From the NCBI GenBank assembly GCA_036443455.1, contig JAZFYI010000093.1, forward strand, positions 1-30,425: a stretch of DNA of 30,425 nt, read 5' to 3'. The stretch is from MnTg04 sp036443455. Its GTDB lineage: Bacteria; Pseudomonadota; Gammaproteobacteria; Steroidobacterales; MnTg04. Shown one piece after another: positions 16,087 to 23,892 of this stretch (position 1 is its first letter; every line of letters starts with the position of its first letter). A program made the position numbers and the translations under genes. A model generated the notes under the pieces. It had not been told where the DNA came from. It did not search any database and saw only the letters and a list, made by a program, of their open reading frames with translations.

Positions 16087-17067
16087 TTATTCCTCAATGG
16101 TTTCTCTACAGGCGTCGACAATTCTCTCGATGCATGGCAGGTAATCATACTCGAGGCGGAACAGCGGCATGACCGTGTCGAAGCCCGTGACCCTTTTGAT
16201 CGGCGCCTTGAGATCGTACAGACCTTTTTCCGCGACATCCGCGGCGATTTCCGCGCCGACCCCGCAGTTTTTGGCCGCCTCGTGCACGATCACCAGCCGG
16301 CCGGTTTTTTCCACCGACTCCAGTATGGTATCGATATCCAGCGGGCTGATCGTCGCCACATCGATAACTTCGGCGCCGATCCCCTGTTTGGCCAGTTCAT
16401 CGGCCGCTTTTAGCGTTTCATGGGTCATCGCGCCCCACGTGACCAGGGTCACATCCGTACCCTCGCGAAGGGTATAGCAGACATCCAGCGGCAAGGCCTG
16501 GCCGTCATCGGCGACCTCGTGTTTGGCCATCCGGTAAATTCTCTTGGGTTCGAGAAACACGACCGGGTCGGGACAGCGAATACTGGCCAGCAAGAGGCCA
16601 TATCCGCGGGTCGGCGAGGATGGGATCACCACGCGTACGCCCGGCATGTGGGCGAATATCGCTTCGGTGCTTTCGGAATGATGCTCGGGTGCGTGGATTC
16701 CGCCGCCAAACGGCGCCCGCAGCACCATCGGACAGCTCAGACGGCCCCGGGTCCGGTGGCGCATGCGGCCGGCATGACTGATCATCTGGTCGACGGCCGG
16801 ATAAATGAAGCCCATGAACTGTATTTCGGCGATCGGCTTGAGACCCTGGGCCGCCATGCCGACCGAGATCCCGGCCAGCAGGTTTTCCGCGAGCGGCGTA
16901 TCCATGACCCGATCCGCACCAAATTTTTCCTGCAGACCGGCCGTTGCACGGAAAACTCCACCGTTGATGCCAACGTCCTCGCCGAGAATCATGACGCTGT
17001 CGTCATGTTCCATTTCCCAGGCCATCGCCATCGTGATGGCTTCGATCAAGGCAACCTTGGCCATCAA
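16087..17067 (-). CDS. 2-oxoacid dehydrogenase E1 component, beta subunit
   Basis: The 326-residue protein carries the transketolase-type pyrimidine-binding domain typical of E1beta: GEDVGINGGVFRATAGL near residues 28-44, DTPLAENLLAGISVG, and APFGGGIHAPEHHSES, with the histidines of the active-site channel. The transketolase C-terminal domain follows. It pairs with E1alpha to build the thiamine diphosphate site that decarboxylates the 2-oxoacid. The ATG overlaps the TGA of E1alpha (four bases) and has AGGGAGG just upstream, so translation of the two subunits is coupled. Sequence blocks resemble both PdhB and BkdAB proteins; substrate is left open. Confidence 0.95.
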   Translation of the reverse strand: MMAKVALIEAITMAMAWEMEHDDSVMILGEDVGINGGVFRATAGLQEKFGADRVMDTPLAENLLAGISVGMAAQGLKPIAEIQFMGFIYPAVDQMISHAGRMRHRTRGRLSCPMVLRAPFGGGIHAPEHHSESTEAIFAHMPGVRVVIPSSPTRGYGLLLASIRCPDPVVFLEPKRIYRMAKHEVADDGQALPLDVCYTLREGTDVTLVTWGAMTHETLKAADELAKQGIGAEVIDVATISPLDIDTILESVEKTGRLVIVHEAAKNCGVGAEIAADVAEKGLYDLKAPIKRVTGFDTVMPLFRLEYDYLPCIERIVDACRETIEE

Positions 17068-18143
17068 TGGCCTCCCTTGCCGAAATAGTGCGCGGCGATT
17101 TCGCGCTGCTCTTCCAGCGCCTCGGGTAACTCGGCGTACATGAAATCGAACATGGATTCGGGCGTGTTTTTTGGCGTGTCGAGATATTCCTCAACCGCTT
17201 CATCGACCTGGCGCACGCACTCTTTGTGCCAGGCCTTCTCTTGCTTGTCGTCCCAGGCGCCGATCGCGGCCAGGTATTTGCGGGTACGGATCATCGGCTC
17301 CACCTGCCAGGCCTCATCGACTTCCTTCTGCTCACGGTAGCGGCTGGCATCATCGGCCGTCGTGTGATCGCTGAGCCTATAGGTCATGACCTCGATCAGC
17401 GTCGGCCCATCGCCGTTGCGCGCGCGTTCCAGGGCCTGGCCAACCACGTGCCGCACGGCAATCACATCGTTGCCATCGACCTGGATGCCCGGGATTCCCG
17501 CGGCAAATCCTTTTTGCGCCAGCGTTTCGCAGGCTGTTTGCAAATGCAGGGGGACCGATATGGCCCACTGGTTATTCACGGTCAGGAACACCGCGGGCAA
17601 CTTGCGCACGCCGGCGAAGTTCAGCGCTTCATAAAAAGCGCCTTCCGATGTGCCGCCGTCGCCGATCACGGCCAGGGCACAGCGTTTTTCACCACGCAGC
17701 TTGAAGGCGTTGGCTGCGCCCGCGGCGTGCATGTATTGCGTTCCGATCGGCACGCACCAGGCAAAATCATGGGGTGCGTCCGCAAAATCGTTACCACGCT
17801 CATCGCCGCCCCAGTACAACAGCACATCGCTCATCCGGACGCCACGCCAGAACTGGATGCCATACTCGCGATACATCGGCGCCAGGCAATCTTCGGGCCG
17901 CATGGCCGCGCCGGTGCCGACATGCGCCGCCTCGTGGCCAAGACAGGAGGCGTAAGTGCCGAGCTTGCCGGTGCGCTGCAGGTTGATGGCCTTGGTGTCG
18001 AAGGTGCGGGTCAGCGCCATGAGCTTGTACATCTTGAGCATCTCATCGTGATCGCCGGCGAAATCCGGCAGTTCGCCGACCGGTTTGCCGTCCGGATCGA
18101 TAAAGCGGACGTACTCCACGCTGAATTTGGCAATCGTCTTCAT
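17064..18143 (-). CDS. 2-oxoacid dehydrogenase E1 component, alpha subunit
   Basis: The start at 18143 follows GAGGAAAAG by two bases and gives 359 residues; the longer open frame upstream runs through the divergent kynA gene and is not used. The thiamine diphosphate motif is GDGGTSEG (near 161) to VNNQWAIS (near 190), the usual ~30 residue GDG-to-NN spacing. RTGKLGTYASCLGHEA and CVPIGTQYMHAAGAA are E1alpha substrate-site blocks, and YRLSDHTTADDASRYR holds the phosphorylation-loop region of the mitochondrial homologues. It decarboxylates the 2-oxoacid and acylates the E2 lipoyl group. It is the first gene of the E1alpha-E1beta-E2 operon. A perfect TATAAT on the - strand (18253-18258) and a strong leader hairpin (18162-18187) lie upstream. 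Confidence 0.95.
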   Translation of the reverse strand: MKTIAKFSVEYVRFIDPDGKPVGELPDFAGDHDEMLKMYKLMALTRTFDTKAINLQRTGKLGTYASCLGHEAAHVGTGAAMRPEDCLAPMYREYGIQFWRGVRMSDVLLYWGGDERGNDFADAPHDFAWCVPIGTQYMHAAGAANAFKLRGEKRCALAVIGDGGTSEGAFYEALNFAGVRKLPAVFLTVNNQWAISVPLHLQTACETLAQKGFAAGIPGIQVDGNDVIAVRHVVGQALERARNGDGPTLIEVMTYRLSDHTTADDASRYREQKEVDEAWQVEPMIRTRKYLAAIGAWDDKQEKAWHKECVRQVDEAVEEYLDTPKNTPESMFDFMYAELPEALEEQREIAAHYFGKGGH

Positions 18144-18161
18144 TCTTTTCCTCGTAACAAA

Positions 18162-18187
18162 CGCCGGGCCTCCAACGGAGGCCCGGC
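18162..18187 (-). promoter_or_regulatory. 12-bp perfect GC-rich hairpin in the E1alpha leader
   Basis: CGCCGGGCCTCC and GGAGGCCCGGCG (18162-18187, either strand) form a perfect 12-bp stem with a 3-base loop. On the - strand it is followed by TTTGTT and ends about 18 bases before the E1alpha ATG, close to its ribosome binding site. It looks like an intrinsic terminator or attenuator inside the leader. On the + strand, TCTTTT follows after eight bases, so it might also stop antisense transcripts. Confidence 0.6.
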
Positions 18188-18252
18188 GCTGTGTGTCTTT
18201 TCCGGCCAGGCGCCTGATCGGCTCAGAAGCCAAGTGGCTTGCGGTGCGCGGG

Positions 18253-18258
18253 ATTATA
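18253..18258 (-). promoter_or_regulatory. candidate -10 box of the E1alpha-E1beta-E2 operon
   Basis: TATAAT on the - strand, a perfect -10 hexamer in the 231-base gap between the divergent E1alpha and kynA genes. No good -35 lies at 16-18 bases. It implies a leader of about 100 bases that contains the 18162-18187 hairpin and has no ATG for a leader peptide. Confidence 0.45.
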
Positions 18259-18310
18259 CAACAACAGGCGGCCAAAACAGACCGGCACAACAGCCAAAGC
18301 GCGGGGCCGG

Positions 18311-18319
18311 TGATAGAAT
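18311..18319 (+). promoter_or_regulatory. candidate extended -10 promoter for kynA
   Basis: TGATAGAAT is an extended -10 (TGnTAGAAT) 55 bases before the kynA start; the -35 region (cagcca at 17 bases) is poor, which extended -10 promoters tolerate. The fadE leader carries a matching TGCTAGAAT. Confidence 0.35.
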
Positions 18320-18374
18320 CGTGTGCAGCGTCCGTGGCGGGCGCCTGGCTTATACGAAAAGGGAGATACCGACC

Positions 18375-19211
18375 ATGGGTCGTCGTGAACTGGAAAAAGG
18401 GATACACACGGACCTGGCGGGCGATATGAGCTATGGCGATTATCTGCGGCTCGATAAAATCCTGGATGCCCAGGACCTGGTCTCGAAGCCGCCGCACCAT
18501 GATGAGATGCTGTTTATTATTCAGCACCAGACCGCGGAACTGTGGATGAAGCTGATGCTGCATGAACTCGAGGCGGCAATCGGCTTTATGCAGCGGGACA
18601 GGCTGGACCGTTGCTCCAAGATACTGAGCCGGGTCAAGCATGTGCAAGCGCAGATGTTTAACCAGTGGGCGGTGCTGGAGACGCTGACGCCGAGCGAGTA
18701 TCTGCAATTCAGGGATGCGCTGGGTCACGCATCGGGTTTTCAGTCGCACCAGTTTCGCAAGCTCGAGTTCTTGCTTGGCAACAAGGGAAAAGATTACCTC
18801 AGTGTTTATTCACACGACCAGGTTGTGTATGAGGAACTGAAACGGGCGTTGGAAAGCCCCAGCATTTACGAAGAGTTCTTGCTTTTTTTGCATCGTCGGG
18901 GCTTCGATTTGCCAACCGAAGTCATCGACCGGGACTGGTCGGTACCGCGCGTGGGCCATCCCCGGGTGATCGACGCGTTCAAGGTCATTTACTCGGAGCC
19001 GCAAAAATACTGGGACGCCTATGAGATGGCGGAAAAACTGGTGGATCTCGAAGAGAACTTCCAGCTCTGGCGGTTCCGGCATATCAAGACCGTGGAACGA
19101 ATCATCGGCTACCGCATGGGTACCGGTGGTTCCTCGGGGGTCGACTTCCTGCGCAAAGGCCTGGATCAGCGGCTGTTTCCAGAGCTGCTGGATGTCCGGA
19201 CCGAGCTATAG
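18375..19211 (+). CDS. kynA: tryptophan 2,3-dioxygenase
   Basis: The ATG at 18375 follows AAGGGAGA and gives 278 residues, the usual bacterial length; the much longer open frame upstream overlaps the divergent E1alpha gene and is spurious. Family blocks are clear: MSYGDYLRLDKILDAQ, PHHDEMLFIIQHQTAELW, the SGFQSHQFRKLEFLLG core, and the C-terminal GTGGSSGVDFLRK substrate loop. The haem enzyme opens the indole ring of tryptophan to N-formylkynurenine in the cytoplasm. No kynurenine formamidase (kynB) or kynureninase (kynU) accompanies it here, so the rest of the pathway must be elsewhere. It is followed by the convergent MarR gene after 36 bases. Confidence 0.97.
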   Translation: MGRRELEKGIHTDLAGDMSYGDYLRLDKILDAQDLVSKPPHHDEMLFIIQHQTAELWMKLMLHELEAAIGFMQRDRLDRCSKILSRVKHVQAQMFNQWAVLETLTPSEYLQFRDALGHASGFQSHQFRKLEFLLGNKGKDYLSVYSHDQVVYEELKRALESPSIYEEFLLFLHRRGFDLPTEVIDRDWSVPRVGHPRVIDAFKVIYSEPQKYWDAYEMAEKLVDLEENFQLWRFRHIKTVERIIGYRMGTGGSSGVDFLRKGLDQRLFPELLDVRTEL

Positions 19212-19247
19212 CCCCGAATCCGCGATCCCGGGTGATATGCGGGCCGG

Positions 19248-19706
19248 TCAGTCCGGTGCGCGCAGGGCTCTCGCCCGTCTTTGCAGGTTATCGAGTATGT
19301 CTGACAGCCGGTCCTGGTCTTCCCTGGCCAGGCACTTGAGCAAGCGTTTCTCATAGCTCTTTGCCAGCGGCGAGATCTGGTCGAACAAGCGTTTGCCTTC
19401 CTGGCTCAGCACCAGCACAGAGCGCCGCTTGTCGGCATCCGACAGGCTTCTTTCGAGGCGTCCGCTACCGGTCAACCGGCTAACCGCGCGGCTGACGGCG
19501 ACCTTGTCCATTGCCGTCAGCTTGACGATCTCGGCGGCCGACAGGCCGGGGTAGCGCCCCAAAACCGCGATGATCCGCCACTCCCTGATGCTCAGCCCGA
19601 AGCGGTCCACGTAAGCGGCCGAAATGCCCCGGCTGACCGTATTGGACAGCACGGACAGGCGATAGGGCAGGAATTCCTCTAGATTCAAAAGTTCGGAGTT
19701 TTCCAT
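19248..19706 (-). CDS. MarR-family transcriptional regulator of the tyrosine-catabolism operon
   Basis: The 152-residue protein has the MarR winged-helix plan: an N-terminal dimer helix, WRIIAVLGRYPGLSAAEIVKLTAMDKVAVSRAVSRL (recognition helix about 65-80), the DKRRSVLVLSQEGK wing and C-terminal dimer helices. It is divergent from hppD; 145 bases separate the two starts. A perfect 14-bp palindrome (19754-19767) in the gap is a likely operator. The position suggests that it represses hppD-hmgA-fahA-maiA and itself, and lets go on binding a tyrosine-pathway intermediate. The regulon is inferred from gene position and operator placement. The ribosome site before 19706 is weak. Confidence 0.93.
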   Translation of the reverse strand: MENSELLNLEEFLPYRLSVLSNTVSRGISAAYVDRFGLSIREWRIIAVLGRYPGLSAAEIVKLTAMDKVAVSRAVSRLTGSGRLERSLSDADKRRSVLVLSQEGKRLFDQISPLAKSYEKRLLKCLAREDQDRLSDILDNLQRRARALRAPD

Positions 19707-19723
19707 GTCGGGGCCATTCCGGC

Positions 19724-19752
19724 TTGGCGTAAACCAAATTCACGAGTATAAT
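19724..19752 (+). promoter_or_regulatory. hppD operon promoter
   Basis: TTGGCG (19724-19729) and a perfect TATAAT (19747-19752) stand 17 bases apart, a good sigma-70 promoter reading toward hppD. On the opposite strand TATACT overlaps the same box and may serve the MarR gene. Confidence 0.75.
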
Positions 19753-19753
19753 G

Positions 19754-19767
19754 GTTACATATGTAAC
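19754..19767. promoter_or_regulatory. 14-bp perfect palindrome, likely MarR operator
   Basis: GTTACATATGTAAC begins one base after the hppD -10 box, so it covers the expected transcription start. It also falls between the possible -10 (TATACT, - strand) and any -35 of the MarR gene. A bound MarR dimer would block both promoters. Confidence 0.8.
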
Positions 19768-19851
19768 TAATTTAACCCAGACCCGGCGCAAAGGCAAGAT
19801 CGACCTTGGGGATGTTCCTGGTTTGGCGACCGGCTATTCGGGAGAAAGGCA

Positions 19852-20907
19852 ATGACTGAGCAGTTCGATAATCCGATGGGCATCGATGGATTCGAGTTCG
19901 TGGAATTTGCCGCTCCCGATACCGCGGTCCTGGAAAAACTGTTCGCCCAGTTCGGCTTTAGCGCGGTGGCCCGGCATCGCAGCAAAAACATCACGATGTA
20001 CAAGCAGGGCGACTGCGTTTTTTTGCTCAATGACGAGGCGGGCAGTTTCGCCAGGGATTTTGCCGCCATCCACGGCCCCTGTGCCTGCGGTTTTGCGATG
20101 CGCGTCAAGGACGCCGATTTCGTCTACCAGGCAACGCTGGAAAAAGGTGCGCAGGCGTTCGAGACAAAGCCCGCAACCCTTGCGCTGGATATTCCCCGCA
20201 TCGAGGGGATCGGTGGCAGTATTCTTTACCTGGTCGACAAATACGGCGAGCAGTCGGTCTATGCGGATGAGTACGAGCCCATAGCCGGCGCCGACCCCGA
20301 CCCGACCGGCCTGGGTCTGACGCTCGTCGATCACCTGACCCACAACGTGTATACGGGCAACATGGACGAGTGGGCCGGTTTCTACGAACGCTTGTTCAAT
20401 TTTCGCGAAATTCGATATTTCGATATCAAGGGTGCGAAAACCGGTCTCCATTCCCGGGCCATGTCCAGCCCGGATGGCCAGGTGCGCATCCCGATCAACG
20501 AATCGGCCGCCGGCAAATCGCAGATCCAGGAATACCTCGATGAATACGGGGGCGAGGGGATTCAGCACATCGCCCTGTTCACGGATGACATCTACGCGAC
20601 CGTGGAAGGCCTGCGCGCCAACGACCTGGAGTTTCTCGATGTGCCGGATACCTATTACGAGATGATCGACGAGCGCATACCGGGTCACCAGGAAGACCTC
20701 GAGCGGATGCGCAGCAACAGCATCCTGATCGACGCCGATCAACAAACCCGCAAGCAACTGCTACTGCAGATCTTTACCCAGACCTGCATCGGGCCGATCT
20801 TTTTCGAGGTCATTCAGCGCAAGGGCAACGATGGTTTTGGCGAGGGCAATTTCCAGGCCTTGTTCGACTCCATAGAGCGAGACCAGGAACGCCGCGGGGT
20901 GATTTGA
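19852..20907 (+). CDS. hppD: 4-hydroxyphenylpyruvate dioxygenase
   Basis: A 351-residue protein of the bacterial HPPD size with two vicinal-oxygen-chelate domains. The three iron ligands are visible: His161 (VDHLTHNV), His239 (GIQHIAL) and Glu319 (IFFEVIQRKG). The C-terminal GFGEGNFQALFDSIERDQERRG is the family's substrate-covering helix. The enzyme turns 4-hydroxyphenylpyruvate, O2 and Fe(II) into homogentisate. GGGAGAAAGG precedes the ATG. It is the first gene of the hppD-hmgA-fahA-maiA operon, with the promoter and putative MarR operator about 100 bases upstream. No tyrosine aminotransferase or phenylalanine hydroxylase gene is in the window. Confidence 0.98.
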   Translation: MTEQFDNPMGIDGFEFVEFAAPDTAVLEKLFAQFGFSAVARHRSKNITMYKQGDCVFLLNDEAGSFARDFAAIHGPCACGFAMRVKDADFVYQATLEKGAQAFETKPATLALDIPRIEGIGGSILYLVDKYGEQSVYADEYEPIAGADPDPTGLGLTLVDHLTHNVYTGNMDEWAGFYERLFNFREIRYFDIKGAKTGLHSRAMSSPDGQVRIPINESAAGKSQIQEYLDEYGGEGIQHIALFTDDIYATVEGLRANDLEFLDVPDTYYEMIDERIPGHQEDLERMRSNSILIDADQQTRKQLLLQIFTQTCIGPIFFEVIQRKGNDGFGEGNFQALFDSIERDQERRGVI

Positions 20908-20940
20908 AGCGTTGCGCCCGGCCTTGCATAAGGAAAAGTC

Positions 20941-22068
20941 ATGAAAAAATGGATTTCCCTGCCTCGCGTCGAAGGCAATGCCTCCCGCCAGGCCCATGCC
21001 GACCTGCCGGCGGGTACCTATGAGCGTGAACTTGGCAAGGAAGGTTTCTTCGGCCCGGCCACGCACATGTACCACAAGCGCCCGCCGACGGCCTGGTCGG
21101 GCTTTGAAGGGCCGCTGCGCCCACGGGCGTTCGACACGAACGGGCTGGAAAACAGCGGCCCGTCGCCGTGGGACGCCACACCCTTGTTGCACAATGCCGC
21201 GGTCAAGTTTCGTTACTGGTCGCTCGACGCCGATATGGATCATCTCGCCAGGAACAGCGATGGCGATGAACTGATATTCGTACACGCGGGCAGCGGCGAT
21301 CTTTTTTGCGACTATGGCCACCTGAAATTTCGCGATGGCGATTACATCGTGCTCCCGCGTGGAACCATGTGGCGAATGAATGTCGAAAAGCCGGTGCGGG
21401 CCTTGCTGATCGAAGCGACAAACGACAGTTACCGTCTGCCTGACAAGGGGCTGCTGGGGGCGCACGCGATTTTCGATCAGGCGATGCTGGATGTGCCGGA
21501 AATCAACGACGCGTTCAAGGCGCAGCAGACCGACGAGGAGTGGACCATCCGGGTCAAGCGCGGTGGCGAGATCAGCAAAATCACATACCCGTACAATCCG
21601 CTGGATGCGGTAGGCTGGCATGGCGACCTCGCCGTGGTCCGGATCAACTGGCGTGATATCCGTCCACTGCTCAGTCATCGCTACCACTTGCCGCCATCGG
21701 CGCATACGACCTTCATGGCGAACCGCTTTATCATTTGTACCTTCGTGCCCAGGCCGTTCGAAACGGATAAAGGCGCGCTGAAAATACCCTTTTTTCACGC
21801 CAACGACGATTTCGACGAAGTGCTTTTTTATCACGCGGGCGAATTCTTCTCGCGCGATAATATCCACCCGGGAATGATCACGCTGCATCCTTGCGGTTTC
21901 ACCCATGGACCTCATCCGAAGGCGCTGGAGAGGGCGTTCGAGCAACCGAAGGAGGGGACCAACGAGGTTGCCGTCATGCTCGATACGCGGGATGAACTGT
22001 TTGTATCGGAACAAGCGCACGGAATCGAATGGTCCGCCTATGTCGATTCCTGGAAAAGCGGCTCCTGA
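20941..22068 (+). CDS. hmgA: homogentisate 1,2-dioxygenase (short bacterial form)
   Basis: At 375 residues it is shorter than the ~430-residue Pseudomonas and human enzymes, as in the short bacterial subfamily. The iron site is recognisable by spacing: His286 and Glu293 in FFHANDDFDEVLFY, and His322 in HPCGFTHGPHP; the 36-residue gap between the two histidines equals that of the human ligands. THMYHKRPPTAW near residue 40 is another family block. It opens homogentisate to 4-maleylacetoacetate. AAGGAAAA precedes the ATG, 33 bases after hppD. The gap to fahA is 75 bases, without a terminator. Confidence 0.95.
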   Translation: MKKWISLPRVEGNASRQAHADLPAGTYERELGKEGFFGPATHMYHKRPPTAWSGFEGPLRPRAFDTNGLENSGPSPWDATPLLHNAAVKFRYWSLDADMDHLARNSDGDELIFVHAGSGDLFCDYGHLKFRDGDYIVLPRGTMWRMNVEKPVRALLIEATNDSYRLPDKGLLGAHAIFDQAMLDVPEINDAFKAQQTDEEWTIRVKRGGEISKITYPYNPLDAVGWHGDLAVVRINWRDIRPLLSHRYHLPPSAHTTFMANRFIICTFVPRPFETDKGALKIPFFHANDDFDEVLFYHAGEFFSRDNIHPGMITLHPCGFTHGPHPKALERAFEQPKEGTNEVAVMLDTRDELFVSEQAHGIEWSAYVDSWKSGS

Positions 22069-22143
22069 CATTCCGACAGACCGCCGGGCTACCCGGTAGC
22101 GCCCAAATCCAATAAGCTGCACTGACCGCAAGGAGACCATGAG

Positions 22144-23139
22144 ATGAAACTGGCGTCACTGAAAAAGGGCGGTCGGGATGGCACGCTGATTGTCGTCGAT
22201 CGGGACCTGGGCAGCTATGCCGAAGTCGGCGACATCGCCGCGACCTTGCAGGCGGCGCTCGATGACTGGCAGGCAAAGTCGCCGTTACTCGCCGAGACAT
22301 ACCGGGCGCTTTGCGCCGGCGATCTGGCCGGCAGCCAGCCGCTGGATATGGCCGAGCTCGCGTCGCCGCTGCCACGGGCCTACCAGTTTCTCGATGGCAG
22401 CGCTTATCTCGCCCATGTCGAACGCGTCAGGCGCGCGCGCGGCGCCGAAATGCCGCCCAGCTTTCTCGATGACCCATTGATGTACCAGGCCGTGTCCGAC
22501 CGTTTCCTCGCACCACGCGAGGACGTGGTCGTCGCCAGCGAAGAATCCGGCATCGATTTCGAGTCGGAAGTCATCGTCGTGACCGACGATGTGCCGATGG
22601 GCGTGTCCGAGCAGGATGCGCTCGGTCACATCCAGCTGATCGGACTGATCAACGATGTCTCCCTGCGCAACCTGATACCCAACGAGTTGGGCAAGGGTTT
22701 CGGTTTTGTCGTCAGCAAGCCGCGCTCGGCCTTGTCACCGGTGTTGGTCACCCCGGATGAACTCGGTCAGTCCTGGGCGGGCGCCAAGGTCGCATTGCCG
22801 CTGCTGACCCATTACAACGGCGAGTTGTTCGGCCGGCCCGATTGCGGCGTGGACATGCAGTTCAGTTTCGCGCGCCTGGTCGCCCATGCGGCGACGACCA
22901 GACCGCTGTCCGCCGGTTGCATCGTGGGTTCCGGCACCATTGCCAACCAGGATGAATCGGTCGGCGCTTCCTGCCTCGCGGAAAAACGCGTGCTCGAGAT
23001 CATCGCCGATGGCAAGGCGGCTACACCGTTCATGAGCTTCGGCGATAGCCTGCGGATTGAAATGCTGGATGCCGAGGGACGGAGTATTTTTGGCAGCATC
23101 GAACAGACCATCGTCCGCTACGCCGGCCCGGGGAAATGA
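22144..23139 (+). CDS. fahA: fumarylacetoacetate hydrolase
   Basis: The 331-residue protein belongs to the FAH superfamily. The metal-site pattern is seen in GIDFESEVIVVTDD and LINDVSLRNLIP, and in PLLTHYNGELFGRP and GCIVGSGTIAN towards the C-terminus. It hydrolyses fumarylacetoacetate to fumarate and acetoacetate, the last step of tyrosine breakdown. The ATG at 22144 lies eight bases after AGGAG; an ATG at 22139 is out of frame and stops at once. The TGA overlaps the maiA ATG (ATGA), so the two are translationally coupled. A shorter relative acting on another acylpyruvate is unlikely given the operon. Confidence 0.95.
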   Translation: MKLASLKKGGRDGTLIVVDRDLGSYAEVGDIAATLQAALDDWQAKSPLLAETYRALCAGDLAGSQPLDMAELASPLPRAYQFLDGSAYLAHVERVRRARGAEMPPSFLDDPLMYQAVSDRFLAPREDVVVASEESGIDFESEVIVVTDDVPMGVSEQDALGHIQLIGLINDVSLRNLIPNELGKGFGFVVSKPRSALSPVLVTPDELGQSWAGAKVALPLLTHYNGELFGRPDCGVDMQFSFARLVAHAATTRPLSAGCIVGSGTIANQDESVGASCLAEKRVLEIIADGKAATPFMSFGDSLRIEMLDAEGRSIFGSIEQTIVRYAGPGK

Positions 23140-23780
23140 AGCTTTACACATACTGGCGCAGCAGTTCTGCCTATCGAGTGCGCATCGCGCTCAACCTGAA
23201 GAACCTGGATTACGAGAGCGTGCCGGTGCACCTGGTCAGGGATGGGGGTCAACAAAAAAGTGCGGAATATCTGAAGATCAATCCGCAGGGCCTGGTGCCG
23301 GTGCTGGTAGATGGCGATATCGTACTGCGTCAGTCGCTGGCGATCATCGAATACCTGGACGAAAAATACCCCCGGCCACCGTTGTTGCCGGGGTCCGCCA
23401 GCGGTCGGGCCCGGGTTCGCGGCCTCGCCTACCTGATCGCGGACGAGATGCAACCGATGAACAATCTGGGTGTACTGCAATACCTCGAACGTCAGGCCGG
23501 TTTTGACCAGCAGCAACTCGACGACTGGTACCGGCACTGGATAACGAAGGGATTCACGGCGCTCGAGCAACTGCTTTCAACCGGCGGGCAAAGCGGGCAG
23601 TTTTGTCATGGCGACACGCCGGGTCTTGCCGACTGCTGCCTGGTTCCGCAGCTATACAATGCGCGGCGTTACCATTGCGATCTGACGGCATTTCCGACGC
23701 TGACACGCATCGAAAAAAATTGCGGCCAATCCGCGGCGTTTCAAAGAGCCGAACCGGAAAATCAACCGGACGCGGAATAA
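23136..23780 (+). CDS. maiA: maleylacetoacetate isomerase (zeta-class glutathione S-transferase)
   Basis: A 214-residue protein with a thioredoxin-fold N-terminal domain and a helical C-terminal domain. The glutathione-site segment reads RSSSAYRVRIALNLK, with Ser in place of the Cys found in many eukaryotic members (SSC). INPQGLVPVL is the cis-Pro loop, and the C-terminal GLADCCLVPQLYNARR and ENQPDAE are MaiA signatures. It uses glutathione to isomerise 4-maleylacetoacetate to 4-fumarylacetoacetate. It is the last gene of the operon, overlapping fahA by four bases. No clear intrinsic terminator follows in the 112 bases before fadE. Confidence 0.96.
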   Translation: MKLYTYWRSSSAYRVRIALNLKNLDYESVPVHLVRDGGQQKSAEYLKINPQGLVPVLVDGDIVLRQSLAIIEYLDEKYPRPPLLPGSASGRARVRGLAYLIADEMQPMNNLGVLQYLERQAGFDQQQLDDWYRHWITKGFTALEQLLSTGGQSGQFCHGDTPGLADCCLVPQLYNARRYHCDLTAFPTLTRIEKNCGQSAAFQRAEPENQPDAE

Positions 23781-23828
23781 AAAAAACGCCAAACATGCCG
23801 TTTTGCACTGAGAGTGACGCCCAGTGTT

Positions 23829-23837
23829 TGCTAGAAT
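23829..23837 (+). promoter_or_regulatory. candidate extended -10 promoter for fadE
   Basis: TGCTAGAAT is an extended -10 box 55 bases before the fadE ATG, the same distance and nearly the same sequence as the element before kynA. The transcript would begin near 23845 and enter a GC-rich leader with two alternative stems (23847-23860 and 23847-23876) before GGAGG at 23884-23888. Confidence 0.4.
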
Positions 23838-23892
23838 AAACCCACTGCCCCGCTCCGGGGAGGGAAGACCCGGGGCTTGACTGGAGGTCTGG

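Noticed and set aside
17226..18374. N-terminal extension of tryptophan dioxygenase to 661 residues
   Set aside because: It is antisense to E1alpha; the ATG at 18375 has AAGGGAGA and gives the normal 278 residues.
18144..18749. N-terminal extension of E1alpha to 561 residues
   Set aside because: The extension runs through the divergent kynA gene; the Met at 18143 has a good ribosome site and matches family length.
20761..22140. 459-codon open frame antisense to hmgA
   Set aside because: It lies opposite a well-recognised enzyme gene, has no family motifs, and is the expected shadow in GC-rich codon use. The same holds for the 469-codon frame opposite fadE (24454-25863).
23780..23815. A-rich and AAACG/CGTTT stretch after maiA as a terminator
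   Set aside because: The stem is short and AT-only at its base, and the poly-A precedes rather than follows it on +. Not convincing.
23847..23876. Alternative stems in the fadE leader as a riboswitch
   Set aside because: Two short GC stems compete, but I recognise no aptamer consensus; likely ordinary leader structure.
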